A DNA stretch of 64,000 nt. Origin: Methylobacterium sp. 77 (GTDB lineage: Bacteria > Pseudomonadota > Alphaproteobacteria > Rhizobiales > Beijerinckiaceae). A program made the position numbers and the translations under genes. Below the pieces are notes generated by a model, which was given only the letters and a program-made list of their open reading frames with translations, was not told where the DNA came from and did not search any database. Where the stretch lies: contig NZ_KB910516.1 of the NCBI RefSeq assembly GCF_000372825.1, positions 280,011 to 344,010 of the forward strand. Reading direction: 5' to 3'. This document shows positions 8,924 to 17,271 of the stretch, in pieces; position 1 is the stretch's first letter, and every line of letters begins with the position of its first letter.

Positions 8924-9658
8924 ATGACCCCCGTCGATCTCGATTCCCTCGATCTCTCCGCGCTGCTCTGCTCGCGCGTCTGTCATGATGTCATCAGTCC
9001 GGTCGGCGCGATCGTGAACGGTCTCGAAGTCCTGGAGGACGAGAGCGACACCTCGATGCGGGAATTCGCGCTCGAACTCATCGGCAAGAGCGCGAAGCAG
9101 GCTTCGGCGAGGCTGCAATTCGCCCGCATCGCCTTCGGTGCCGCCGGCTCGGCCGGCGCGTCGATCGACCTCGCCGATGCCGAGAAGGTGTCCCGCGGGA
9201 TGTTCGGCGACGAGAAGACCCAGCTCACCTGGAGCGCACCGCAGGCGCTCTACCCGAAGAACAAGGTCAAGCTCCTGCTCAACCTCGTCATGATCGCGAC
9301 CACCACCATCCCTCGCGGCGGCCTGATCGACGTGGTCGTGCGCGGCGACGGCGAGGCGCCGACGATCACCCTCACGTCGAAGGGCTCGCACGCGCGCATC
9401 CCGGCCCATGTCGAGGACCTGATCGCGGGAACGCCGGAGGGCGGCACCGTCGACGCTCACAGCATCCTACCGTTCTATGCCGGGCTGGTGGCACGCGCGG
9501 CCGCGATGAACGTCCGCTTCAGCATCGAGGGCGACGAGGTGACGATCCGCGCCGAGCCGGTGGCCGACAGCGTCGCGCCGGCCGCCACCCCCGCGAAACA
9601 GCCGCTGGAGGATACGCGTCCCTCTGACAGCGAGCCGCCCGAGACTTCGCTCGCCTGA
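8924..9658 (+). CDS. chpT: Histidine phosphotransferase ChpT
   Basis: The cytoplasmic phosphotransfer protein that passes phosphate from CckA to CtrA and CpdR. It is 244 residues from the ATG at 8924. The helical hairpin carries the phosphorylated histidine in RVCHDVISPVGAIVNGLE (His21), followed by a degenerate Bergerat-like ATPase fold (LNLVMIATTTIPRGG...), as in Caulobacter and Brucella ChpT. The last 25 or so residues are a Pro/Ser/Glu-rich tail. It leads directly into the che cluster (cheA 145 bp downstream). Both its upstream kinase (cckA at 62.9 kb) and its target (ctrA at 16.5 kb) are also in this window. Confidence 0.92.
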   Translation: MTPVDLDSLDLSALLCSRVCHDVISPVGAIVNGLEVLEDESDTSMREFALELIGKSAKQASARLQFARIAFGAAGSAGASIDLADAEKVSRGMFGDEKTQLTWSAPQALYPKNKVKLLLNLVMIATTTIPRGGLIDVVVRGDGEAPTITLTSKGSHARIPAHVEDLIAGTPEGGTVDAHSILPFYAGLVARAAAMNVRFSIEGDEVTIRAEPVADSVAPAATPAKQPLEDTRPSDSEPPETSLA

Positions 9659-9803
9659 TCCACGGGCTGAAAGTTCCGGCAGTTCTGAATCGGACCCTGC
9701 CGGGACTTTTGGATTTGTCTCTCCCTCGAAACTCTTCACTAACCTGTCGGCCTCAAGGTGGAAGGCGCACAAACTTAGTGCGCGTCTGGACCGAGTGCCT
9801 CTG

Positions 9804-12524
9804 ATGGATGACTTGCTGCGTGAGTTTCTGACCGAGAGCGCAGAGCATCTCGATACCGTGGACGCAGAACTCGTCCGCTTCGAGCAGGATCCGAACAACC
9901 AGACGATCCTGCGGAACATTTTCCGTCTGGTGCATACGATCAAGGGAACCTGCGGGTTCCTCGGCCTGCCACGGCTCGAAGCGCTGGCTCACGCGGCCGA
10001 GACGCTGATGGGCCAGTTCCGCGACGGCATGCCGGTGAGCACCCCCGCGGTCAGCCTGATCCTGGTGACGCTGGACCGCCTCAAACAGATCCTCGGCGAC
10101 CTCGAGAATACGGGCTCAGAGCCGACCGGCACCGACAATGACCTGATCGATGCCCTCGATGCCATGTCGGCGGCCCCGCATGTGGCGCCGGCACCGAAGG
10201 CGGAGATCAAGCTCCCCGATCCGGTGGTGCGCGAGCTCAAGCCGGGAGAGGTCTCCCTGGACGACCTGGAGCGCGCCTTCCTCGAAGCCGAAGGTCCCGA
10301 CGAATTCGCGCCCGTCGCCGCCGATCCGGCACCCGCCGCATCGCCCGCGCCCGTCGCCTTGCCCGAGCTTCGGTTGCCGGAGCCAGAGAGTGCGTCCTTC
10401 GTCGAAGAGCCTTCGGCGAAGGCTTCCGGCACCAAGAAGACTGCCGGGGATGCGCCGAGCGGCGAATCCGAGGGCGGGGTCTCTAAAGTCCAGAGCATCC
10501 GAGTCAACGTCGACACGCTCGAACACCTGATGACGATGGTGTCGGAGCTGGTCCTGACCCGCAACCAGCTCCTCGAGATCGCCCGTCGCCACGACGATTC
10601 GACCTACAAGGTTCCCCTGCAGCGCCTCAGCCATGTGACGGCCGAGCTGCAGGAAGGCGTCATGAAGACGCGCATGCAGCCGATCGGCAATGCCTGGCAG
10701 AAGCTGCCGCGCGTGGTCCGCGATCTGTCGTCGGAACTCGGCAAGCAGATCGAACTGATCATGAGCGGCGCCGAGACCGAGCTCGACCGTCAGGTCCTCG
10801 AAGTCATCAAGGACCCGCTTACCCACATGGTGCGGAATTCGGCCGATCACGGCATCGAATCCGCCGCCGACCGCAAATCCGCCGGCAAGCCGGCCCGTGG
10901 CACGATCCGCCTGTCGGCCTATCACGAGGGCGGCACGATCACGATCGAGATCGCCGATGACGGCAAGGGCCTCGATCTCTCCGCCATCCGCCGCAAGGCG
11001 GTGGAGCGCAACGTCGCGAGCCAGGCCGATATCGACAAGATGACCGACGCCCAGGTGGCGAAGTTCATCTTCCATCCCGGCTTCTCCACCGCGAAGGCGG
11101 TCACCTCGGTCTCGGGCCGCGGCGTCGGCATGGATGTGGTGAAGACCAATATCGAGCTGATCGGCGGCGTCATCGACATCAACACGCAGCTCGGCCGCGG
11201 CACCACCTTCACCATCAAGATACCGCTGACGCTGGCGATCATCGCCGCCCTCATCGTGAAGGCCGGCGACCTTCGCTACGCCGTGCCGCAGGTGGCGGTG
11301 CTGGAACTCGTGCGCGTCGACAAGGCCACCGCCCAGACGGTGGAGCGCATCAACGGCTCGCCGGTCCTGCGTCTCCGCGAACGCCTGCTGCCGATCGTCA
11401 CCCTCACCGGTGTGCTCGGTCAGAAGGACAATGCCGAGAGCATCGACAGCGGTTTCGTCGTCGTCGCCCAGGTCGGACGCCAGCGCTTCGGCATCCTCGT
11501 CGACGAGGTCTTCCACACGGAAGAGATCGTCGTGAAGCCGATGTCGTCCAAGCTGCGCCACCTGCCGCTCTTTGCCGGCAACACCATCCTCGGTGACGGC
11601 GCGGTGGTCCTGATCGTCGATCCGAACGGCATCGCCCGACAGGTCAGCCAGGGCGCCCAATCGGGCGGTATCCCGGTGGATGCCGAGCCGGAGGAGATGG
11701 ATGCCGCCGACGCCAAGGCGACGCTGCTGGTGTTCAAGGGCGGCGGGGGCGGCTTCAAGGCCGTGCCGCTTTCCCTGGTCACGCGCCTCGAAGAGATCGA
11801 GGCCAACAAGATCGAATGGGTCGGCGGCCGTCCGCTGATCCAGTACCGCGGCCGGCTCATGCCGCTGGTCCCGGCCGATCCGTCGATCGAGATCAGAAGC
11901 GAGGGGACGCAAGCCCTCGTGGTGTTCTCGGACGGCGAACGGGCGATGGGCCTCGTCGTCGACGAGATCGTCGACATCGTCGAGGAACGCCTCGACGTGG
12001 AGATAGCGGCCGAGCGGTCGGACCTCATCGGCTCGGCGGTCCTGCGCGGCCGCGCCACCGAGATCATCAACATCGCCCACTTCCTGCCCCTGGCCTACGA
12101 CGACTGGGCACGGGGATCGCGCAAGCCCGAGAAGCGCAGCGCGACGCTGCTCCTGGTGGACGATTCGGCCTTCTTCCGCGACATGCTGAGCCCGGTCCTC
12201 AAGGCCGCCGGCTACAACGTGATCACCGCCGGCAGCGCCGAGGCGGCCCTCACGACCCTGGTGAACAACGGCCGCATCGACGTGGTCGTGTGCGATCTGG
12301 AAATGCCCGGCCGCAACGGCTTCGACCTCGTCGCCGCCATGCGCAAGGGCGACGAGCGCCTCTCCCGGCTTCCGGTGATCGGCCTGTCCGGCACCGTCGG
12401 CATCGATGCCATCGAGCGAGCCCGCTCCCTCTCGATCGTGGATCTGGTGGCGAAGTTCGATCGCAGCGGACTGATCTCCGCCCTCGGCGAGATCGACATC
12501 GTCAGCCTTTCCAAAGCCGCCTGA
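9804..12524 (+). CDS. cheA: Hybrid chemotaxis histidine kinase CheA with receiver domain
   Basis: About 906 residues from the ATG at 9804; a GTG at 9795 is in frame just upstream. Domains in order: HPt (1-105, His44 in RLVHTIKGTCG), an Ala/Pro-rich linker, the dimerisation helix pair (about 230-290), a HATPase domain (about 290-460, with NSADHGIE and GRGVGMDVV), a CheW-like domain (about 465-600), a second CheW-like domain (about 625-770) and a C-terminal receiver (about 785-905, ATLLLVDDSAFF...CDLEMPGRNG). It has no separate P2 CheY-binding domain. It should phosphorylate CheY and CheB, with the fused receiver acting as phosphate sink or output. It opens the che operon. Confidence 0.93.
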   Translation: MDDLLREFLTESAEHLDTVDAELVRFEQDPNNQTILRNIFRLVHTIKGTCGFLGLPRLEALAHAAETLMGQFRDGMPVSTPAVSLILVTLDRLKQILGDLENTGSEPTGTDNDLIDALDAMSAAPHVAPAPKAEIKLPDPVVRELKPGEVSLDDLERAFLEAEGPDEFAPVAADPAPAASPAPVALPELRLPEPESASFVEEPSAKASGTKKTAGDAPSGESEGGVSKVQSIRVNVDTLEHLMTMVSELVLTRNQLLEIARRHDDSTYKVPLQRLSHVTAELQEGVMKTRMQPIGNAWQKLPRVVRDLSSELGKQIELIMSGAETELDRQVLEVIKDPLTHMVRNSADHGIESAADRKSAGKPARGTIRLSAYHEGGTITIEIADDGKGLDLSAIRRKAVERNVASQADIDKMTDAQVAKFIFHPGFSTAKAVTSVSGRGVGMDVVKTNIELIGGVIDINTQLGRGTTFTIKIPLTLAIIAALIVKAGDLRYAVPQVAVLELVRVDKATAQTVERINGSPVLRLRERLLPIVTLTGVLGQKDNAESIDSGFVVVAQVGRQRFGILVDEVFHTEEIVVKPMSSKLRHLPLFAGNTILGDGAVVLIVDPNGIARQVSQGAQSGGIPVDAEPEEMDAADAKATLLVFKGGGGGFKAVPLSLVTRLEEIEANKIEWVGGRPLIQYRGRLMPLVPADPSIEIRSEGTQALVVFSDGERAMGLVVDEIVDIVEERLDVEIAAERSDLIGSAVLRGRATEIINIAHFLPLAYDDWARGSRKPEKRSATLLLVDDSAFFRDMLSPVLKAAGYNVITAGSAEAALTTLVNNGRIDVVVCDLEMPGRNGFDLVAAMRKGDERLSRLPVIGLSGTVGIDAIERARSLSIVDLVAKFDRSGLISALGEIDIVSLSKAA

Positions 12525-12559
12525 ACCCTGCCTTCGAGCGAGATCGGACACTCTGAGCC

Positions 12560-13051
12560 ATGATGCAGGCCGCCAACAGCAACAAGGGCGTCGAGAACGG
12601 CGCCACCAACGACTTCATTACGGTGTTCGTCGCCGATACCATGTTCGGCCTCGCCATCGACCGGGTGCACGACGTCTTCATCCCCGCCGGGGTGACGCCC
12701 GTGCCGCTGGCTCCGCCGGAGATCGTCGGCCTCCTGAACCTGCGCGGACGCGTGGTCACGGCCCTGTGCCTGCGCCGCCGTCTCGGCCTGCCGGAGCGGG
12801 CCGAGGACAGCGAGAAGATGGCGATCGGTCTCGAACAGGGCGGCGAAACCTTCGCGCTCGTGGTCGACGGTGTCGGCGAGGTTCTGAAGCTGGGGGCCGA
12901 CACACACGAGCCGGTTCCGATCAACCTCGATTCCCGTTGGCGCAATCTCTCGCTCGGCGTGCACCGGCTCGACGGCCGGCTGCTCGTCATCCTCGATGTC
13001 GACGCGCTCCTCGCCTTCGGAACGCAGCACGATATCGCCGGCGCCGCCTGA
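12560..13051 (+). CDS. cheW: Chemotaxis coupling protein CheW
   Basis: A 163-residue single CheW domain. The first part (FITVFVADTMFGLAIDRVHDVF) is followed by the hallmark PPEIVGLLNLRGRVVTALCL and then a second beta-barrel half (FALVVDGVGEVLKL). It links chemoreceptors to CheA at the inner membrane. It starts 36 bp after cheA and ends 24 bp before cheY, inside the same operon. A second Met follows the first directly, so the start could be one codon later. Confidence 0.95.
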   Translation: MMQAANSNKGVENGATNDFITVFVADTMFGLAIDRVHDVFIPAGVTPVPLAPPEIVGLLNLRGRVVTALCLRRRLGLPERAEDSEKMAIGLEQGGETFALVVDGVGEVLKLGADTHEPVPINLDSRWRNLSLGVHRLDGRLLVILDVDALLAFGTQHDIAGAA

Positions 13052-13074
13052 CCATCCTGAGCGAGGACAGCCCC

Positions 13075-13455
13075 ATGAAGAACTGTCTCATCGTCGACGA
13101 TTCCGCCGTGATCCGTAAGGTCGCGCGGCGTATCCTCGAGACCATGAACTTTAAGGTCGGGGAGGCCGAGGACGGCGCCAAGGCTTTGGTGGTCTGTATC
13201 GAATCGATGCCCGACGTGATCCTGCTCGACTGGAACATGCCGACCATGGACGGCTACGAGTTCTTGCGCGCCCTGCGCCAGACTCCCGGCGGCGCCGCGC
13301 CGAAGGTCCTGTTCTGCACCACCGAGAACGATGTCGGCGCCATCGCCCGGGCGCTGCATGCCGGTGCCGACGAGTACATCATGAAGCCGTTCGACCGCGA
13401 GATCGTGACGGCCAAGCTCGAACAGGTCGGGTTCGGCCAGCAGGCCGCCGCCTGA
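13075..13455 (+). CDS. cheY: Chemotaxis response regulator CheY
   Basis: A stand-alone receiver of 126 residues. The acidic pair is in LIVDDS, the phospho-acceptor is Asp52 in VILLDWNMPTMDG, the Thr is in LFCTTEND, and the Lys is in EYIMKPFD. When phosphorylated by CheA, such proteins control the flagellar motor. Its sequence is close to Caulobacter/rhizobial CheYII types. It sits between cheW and cheB. Confidence 0.93.
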   Translation: MKNCLIVDDSAVIRKVARRILETMNFKVGEAEDGAKALVVCIESMPDVILLDWNMPTMDGYEFLRALRQTPGGAAPKVLFCTTENDVGAIARALHAGADEYIMKPFDREIVTAKLEQVGFGQQAAA

Positions 13456-13464
13456 CACGATGAC

Positions 13465-13486
13465 GGCGCGGATGCCGTTCCGCGCC
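13465..13486 (+). other. Hairpin between cheY and cheB
   Basis: GGCGCGGA, a six-base loop, and TCCGCGCC form a perfect 8-bp stem directly after the cheY stop. Flanking bases (GATGAC and GATCGTC) extend the pairing loosely. There is no T-tract. It may act as a processing site or weak attenuator that lowers cheB-cheR expression; that role is inferred. Confidence 0.4.
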
Positions 13487-13533
13487 GGATCGTCACCGCC
13501 TTTCCCCGTCGTGCCGTCGAAGCGTAGAGTCCC

Positions 13534-14703
13534 ATGGCCGCTGCCGCCTCCGCCCCTGCCTTCGCGCCGCCCGCCGGTGCCGGCACCAGTACCGCCGCCC
13601 GCGTGCGCGTTCTGATCGCCGATGATTCGGCGGTGGTCCGCGGCCTCGTGGCCCGATGGATCGGCGAGGCCGGGTTCGAGGTGGTGGCCACGGCCTCCAA
13701 TGGCCGCATCGCCCTCGAAGCCATGTCGCGCGTCGACCCGGACGTCGTGCTTCTCGACATCGACATGCCGGAACTCGACGGGACGCAGGCCCTGCCTCTG
13801 CTTCTCGCCAAGAGCCCGGGCGTGCAGGTCGTGATGATGTCGACCCTGACGACGCGCAACGCCGACATCTCCCTGCGCTGCCTCGCGCTCGGCGCCGTCG
13901 ATTATCTCGCCAAGCCGGAAAGCAATCGCGGCGTCACCACCTCGGACACGTTCCGTGCCGAACTGATCGAGCGGGTGCGCGTCTTCGGAGCCTCGCGTGC
14001 CCGACGCCGTGGACCTTCCCCCGTAGCGCCGCAGGGAGCGGCCTATCACGCACCGGCACCGGTTCAGCGTCCGGCGACGCCGGTGGTCCTGCGTCCGAAA
14101 GCCCGCACGGGAATTCCGCCGCGCTGCCTTCTCATCGGCTCCTCCACCGGCGGACCGCGCGCGGTCGGCGAGGTGCTGGAGAAGATCGGCAGCGCGACCC
14201 TGCGTCAGTTCCCCGTCCTGATCGTCCAGCACATGCCGCCGGTCTTCACGGCGGTCTTCGCCGAGCATCTCGGCGCGAGGACCGGCTTGCCCGCCGCCGA
14301 AGGCAAGGCCGACGAGCGCATCCAGCCCGGCCGGATCTACGTGGCGCCGGGGGGGCGCCATATGGGCCTCCAAGGCAGCCGAAACGATCTCTCGATTCGC
14401 CTCGACGACGGACCGGTCGTGAATTTCTGTCGGCCCGCCGTGGATGTGCTGTTCAATGATGCGGCGGCCCTCTACGGCGCGGCGGCGCTCGCGGTGGTCC
14501 TGACCGGAATGGGTTCCGACGGAACCAACGGCGCGCGCTCCCTCACCGACGCGGGCGCGGCCGTGCTTGCCCAGGACGAGGCGACCAGCACCGTCTGGGG
14601 CATGCCGGGCAGCGTCGCCAAAGCCGGGCTCGCCCAGGCCGTCCTGCCGCTCGGCGAGATCGGCGCGGCGCTCCGCAACCTTCTGACGGGGCATGGCGCA
14701 TGA
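13534..14703 (+). CDS. cheB: Chemotaxis protein-glutamate methylesterase CheB
   Basis: 389 residues: a receiver domain (about 24-145, Asp75 in VVLLDIDMPELDG) and a C-terminal methylesterase (about 195-385). The serine hydrolase triad is visible: Ser in IGSSTGGPRA, His in VQHMPP and Asp in TGMGSDGTNGA. CheB removes methyl groups from (and deamidates) chemoreceptors and is activated by CheA. The N-terminal 20 residues are an Ala/Pro-rich extension. The stop overlaps the cheR start by four bases (ATGA), so the two are translationally coupled. Confidence 0.95.
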   Translation: MAAAASAPAFAPPAGAGTSTAARVRVLIADDSAVVRGLVARWIGEAGFEVVATASNGRIALEAMSRVDPDVVLLDIDMPELDGTQALPLLLAKSPGVQVVMMSTLTTRNADISLRCLALGAVDYLAKPESNRGVTTSDTFRAELIERVRVFGASRARRRGPSPVAPQGAAYHAPAPVQRPATPVVLRPKARTGIPPRCLLIGSSTGGPRAVGEVLEKIGSATLRQFPVLIVQHMPPVFTAVFAEHLGARTGLPAAEGKADERIQPGRIYVAPGGRHMGLQGSRNDLSIRLDDGPVVNFCRPAVDVLFNDAAALYGAAALAVVLTGMGSDGTNGARSLTDAGAAVLAQDEATSTVWGMPGSVAKAGLAQAVLPLGEIGAALRNLLTGHGA

Positions 14704-15575
14704 CCGACATCGAGTTCGACTTCCTGCGCGGATACCTCAAGACGCGGTCGGGCCTCGCCCTCAGCGCCGAGAAACGCTACCTCATCGAGAGCCGGCTCAC
14801 GCCCGTCTGCCGGCGCTTCAACCTCGCGACCCTCCACGATCTGGTCAACGCGCTGAAGGCGTCGCGGGACCTGAGCCTGGAGCGGTCCGTCGTCGAGGCG
14901 ATGACCACGAACGAGACCTTCTTCTTCCGCGACCGCGTCCCCTTCGACCTGTTCAGGGACGTGCTGCTGCCGGAGGCCCTGAGCCGCCGCGCCGCTCAGC
15001 GCCGCCTGAGGATCTGGTGCGCAGCGTCCTCCACGGGACAGGAACCCTATTCCCTGGCCATGCTGATACAGGACGCCGCGCCGCGCCTTGCCGGCTGGCA
15101 GGTGGATATCGTCGCCACCGACCTCTCGACCGAAGTGCTGGAAAAGGCCAAGGCCGGCCTCTACAGCCATTTCGAGGTGCAGCGCGGCCTTCCGGTGCAA
15201 TCCCTGCTCAAGCATTTCGAACAGGTGGGCGAGCAGTGGCGCATCTCGGCGAGCTTGCGCCAGATGGTGGATTTCCGCCCGCTGAACCTGCTGAATCCGT
15301 TCGATTCGCTGGGTGCATTTGACATCATCTACTGCCGCAACGTGCTCATCTATTTCGATGCGCCGACGAAGGGCGACGTGTTGGGCCGCTTGAGCTCAAG
15401 CCTCGCTCCGGACGGCGCCGTCCTGCTGGGCGCCGCCGAAACCGTCATCGGTCTCACCGACCGGCTCGTGCCGCACCCGCAGCACAGGGGCCTCTACGGC
15501 CAGGCTCCGGCCGTCGCGCGGCCGACCTTCGCCACGCAGCCGCAGCTCGCCTTGCGCCGGGTCGTCGGATTGTAG
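14700..15575 (+). CDS. cheR: Chemotaxis protein methyltransferase CheR
   Basis: A 291-residue SAM-dependent methyltransferase that methylates glutamates of chemoreceptors. The helical N-terminal domain is followed by the Rossmann part, with TTNETFFFRD, the SAM-binding WCAASSTGQEPYSLAM, and FDIIYCRNVLIYF. It overlaps cheB by four bases and ends the che operon. Length and all key motifs are normal. Confidence 0.95.
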   Translation: MTDIEFDFLRGYLKTRSGLALSAEKRYLIESRLTPVCRRFNLATLHDLVNALKASRDLSLERSVVEAMTTNETFFFRDRVPFDLFRDVLLPEALSRRAAQRRLRIWCAASSTGQEPYSLAMLIQDAAPRLAGWQVDIVATDLSTEVLEKAKAGLYSHFEVQRGLPVQSLLKHFEQVGEQWRISASLRQMVDFRPLNLLNPFDSLGAFDIIYCRNVLIYFDAPTKGDVLGRLSSSLAPDGAVLLGAAETVIGLTDRLVPHPQHRGLYGQAPAVARPTFATQPQLALRRVVGL

Positions 15576-15649
15576 CGCGACACATCACGATTCACGTGTC
15601 ACGAGAGGCAGATCCGCGCTCGGGCGCCGGTTGCGCATGGAACGACGCC

Positions 15650-16036
15650 ATGAGAATCCTCACAATCCTGCCACTGCTCGGGGCGATGGCCGCGGTTCAG
15701 CCCGCCATGGCCTCCGAACCCCTGTCCCTGCGGGTCGCGAAAGCTGCGATCAAGCGTGATTCGCAAGCGCCGAACGGCGCGACGGCGCGTCTGATCCTCG
15801 ATGCCGAAAGCGGTCGGCGCCTGGCCGTCCTGGCGAACAAGAATTCGGGTCGGCTCGCGACTCTCGCCATCGACGGACAGGAGATCGAACGCCAGCGGGT
15901 GACGCCCGCTTTCACGTCCGGCGAATTGTCGTTGAACGGGCTGCCCCTGTCGAAGGCAGGCAGTACGGTCGTCCGGCTCATCCAGGGAAAAGCCGACCTC
16001 ACCATCCGGATCGATCCCGCAACGACCGCGCGTTGA
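15650..16036 (+). CDS. Small secreted protein, unknown function
   Basis: A 128-residue protein starting at the ATG at 15650, with a signal peptide (residues 1-21, ILPLLGAMAAVQPAMA-SE). The mature part is about 105 residues, basic, and rich in short beta-type segments (ATARLILDAES, STVVRLIQGKADL). No family is recognised. The gap to cheR is 74 bp, so it may be co-transcribed with the che operon. The bidirectional terminator at 16104-16131 ends the unit. Confidence 0.65.
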   Translation: MRILTILPLLGAMAAVQPAMASEPLSLRVAKAAIKRDSQAPNGATARLILDAESGRRLAVLANKNSGRLATLAIDGQEIERQRVTPAFTSGELSLNGLPLSKAGSTVVRLIQGKADLTIRIDPATTAR

Positions 16037-16103
16037 CGCGGAAGGCGCGGGCCTCGAGCTGTTCAGATTTCACGTCCGGATCGATACGGCGTTCGCGCAG
16101 AAC

Positions 16104-16131
16104 AAAAAGCCCCGCTCGCGCGGGGCTTTTT
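16104..16131. terminator. Bidirectional rho-independent terminator
   Basis: A perfect 12-bp stem, AAAAAGCCCCGC and GCGGGGCTTTTT, around the four-base loop TCGC. T-runs lie on both strands, so it can end both the rightward che-side transcript and the leftward ctrA transcript. It lies between the secreted-protein stop (16036) and the ctrA stop (16152). Confidence 0.93.
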
Positions 16132-16151
16132 CGTAGGCGGAGCGTGTCGGC

Positions 16152-16853
16152 TCAGACGGCGATGCGCTCTTCGCCTTCGTTCGGCTCGCGGAGCACGTAG
16201 CCCCGGCCCCAGACCGTCTCGATGTAGTTCTTGCCGGAGGAGGCGTTCGCGAGCTTCTTGCGCAGCTTGCAGATGAACACGTCGATGATCTTCAGCTCGG
16301 GCTCGTCCATGCCGCCGTAGAGGTGGTTGAGGAACATCTCCTTCGTCAGGGTCGTGCCCTTCCGCAGCGAGAGGAGTTCCAGCATCTGGTACTCCTTGCC
16401 GGTGAGATGGACGCGGCTGCCGGAGACTTCGACGGTCTTCTGATCGAGGTTCACGATCAGGTCGCCGGTGGTGATGACCGACTGGGCGTGGCCCTTCGAG
16501 CGACGGACGATCGCATGAATGCGAGCGACCAGCTCATCCTTGTGGAAAGGTTTGGTGAGGTAGTCATCGGCACCGAAGCCGAGGCCCTTCACCTTGTCCT
16601 CGATGCCGGCCATGCCGGAGAGGATCAGAATCGGCGTCTTGACCTTCGCCACCCGGAGGTTGCGGAGCACCTCGTAGCCCGACATGTCGGGGAGGTTCAG
16701 GTCGAGAAGGATGATATCGTAATCGTAGAGCTTGCCGAGGTCGATTCCTTCCTCGCCGAGATCCGTCGTGTAGGTGTTGAAGCTCTCCGACTTGAGCATC
16801 AATTCGATGCTCTGCGCGGTCGCGCTGTCGTCTTCGATCAGAAGTACCCGCAT
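16152..16853 (-). CDS. ctrA: Cell-cycle master response regulator CtrA
   Basis: A 233-residue OmpR-type regulator: receiver (1-120, phospho-Asp51 in [13 protein letters not shown], preceded by LLIEDDS) and winged helix (about 130-225, with [18 protein letters not shown] and [10 protein letters not shown]). The sequence is very close to CtrA of other alphaproteobacteria, in which it activates flagellar and division genes through TTAA-N7-TTAA sites. I use the ATG at 16853, where family members begin, rather than the longer frame to 16895. Its relay partners ChpT and CckA are in the window. Upstream DNA carries a TTAACCAT half-site and GANTC sites. Confidence 0.97.
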   Translation of the reverse strand: MRVLLIEDDSATAQSIELMLKSESFNTYTTDLGEEGIDLGKLYDYDIILLDLNLPDMSGYEVLRNLRVAKVKTPILILSGMAGIEDKVKGLGFGADDYLTKPFHKDELVARIHAIVRRSKGHAQSVITTGDLIVNLDQKTVEVSGSRVHLTGKEYQMLELLSLRKGTTLTKEMFLNHLYGGMDEPELKIIDVFICKLRKKLANASSGKNYIETVWGRGYVLREPNEGEERIAV

Positions 16854-16957
16854 CGTCGGTCCCCAGCCAGCCGGCCGTATGCAGCGTTCGGGCAAGCCCC
16901 CGCCGTTCGCCCGCCACCGGCCCGTGGCGGACGCTCCCTCGTCATTGACGTGAAACG

Positions 16958-16988
16958 CTAATGGTTAATCGTTAACAAAACCTGATTC
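16958..16988 (-). promoter_or_regulatory. Upstream region of ctrA with CtrA half-sites and a GANTC site
   Basis: Read on the minus strand, this region holds GATTC (a GANTC site, 16984-16988), TTAAC (about 16971-16975) and the octamer TTAACCAT (16961-16968), about 110 bp before the ctrA ATG. TTAACCAT is the known CtrA half-site, and GANTC is the CcrM methylation site. Both kinds of site occur in ctrA promoters of Caulobacter and rhizobia. Autoregulation and methylation control are inferred. The ctrA-fliI gap as a whole is 418 bp (16854-17271), with a second GANTC at 17135-17139 and no gene in it. Confidence 0.6.
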
Positions 16989-17271
16989 TCGGTGGCAAGC
17001 ACGGAATTGAATGTCGCGTAAAATGATGCTGCCATCGGACGGCGATCCGACCCGAGGAGACGAGGGGTCGGCGAACGCATCACACTAAAACATTCAGCTA
17101 AGCACTTGGTAGATCTGCCTTCATCCCAAGGTGTGACTCAACAGACACGCTGAAGCGGCGCATCACGGTCGATACGGGCCTGCGCCCGCCACCGATCGAC
17201 GACGGACCGCTACAAGCCCGATGTACGCAGTGTTAAGGAGGGAGGTAAACGAAAGGTTGAGAGAACCGCAG

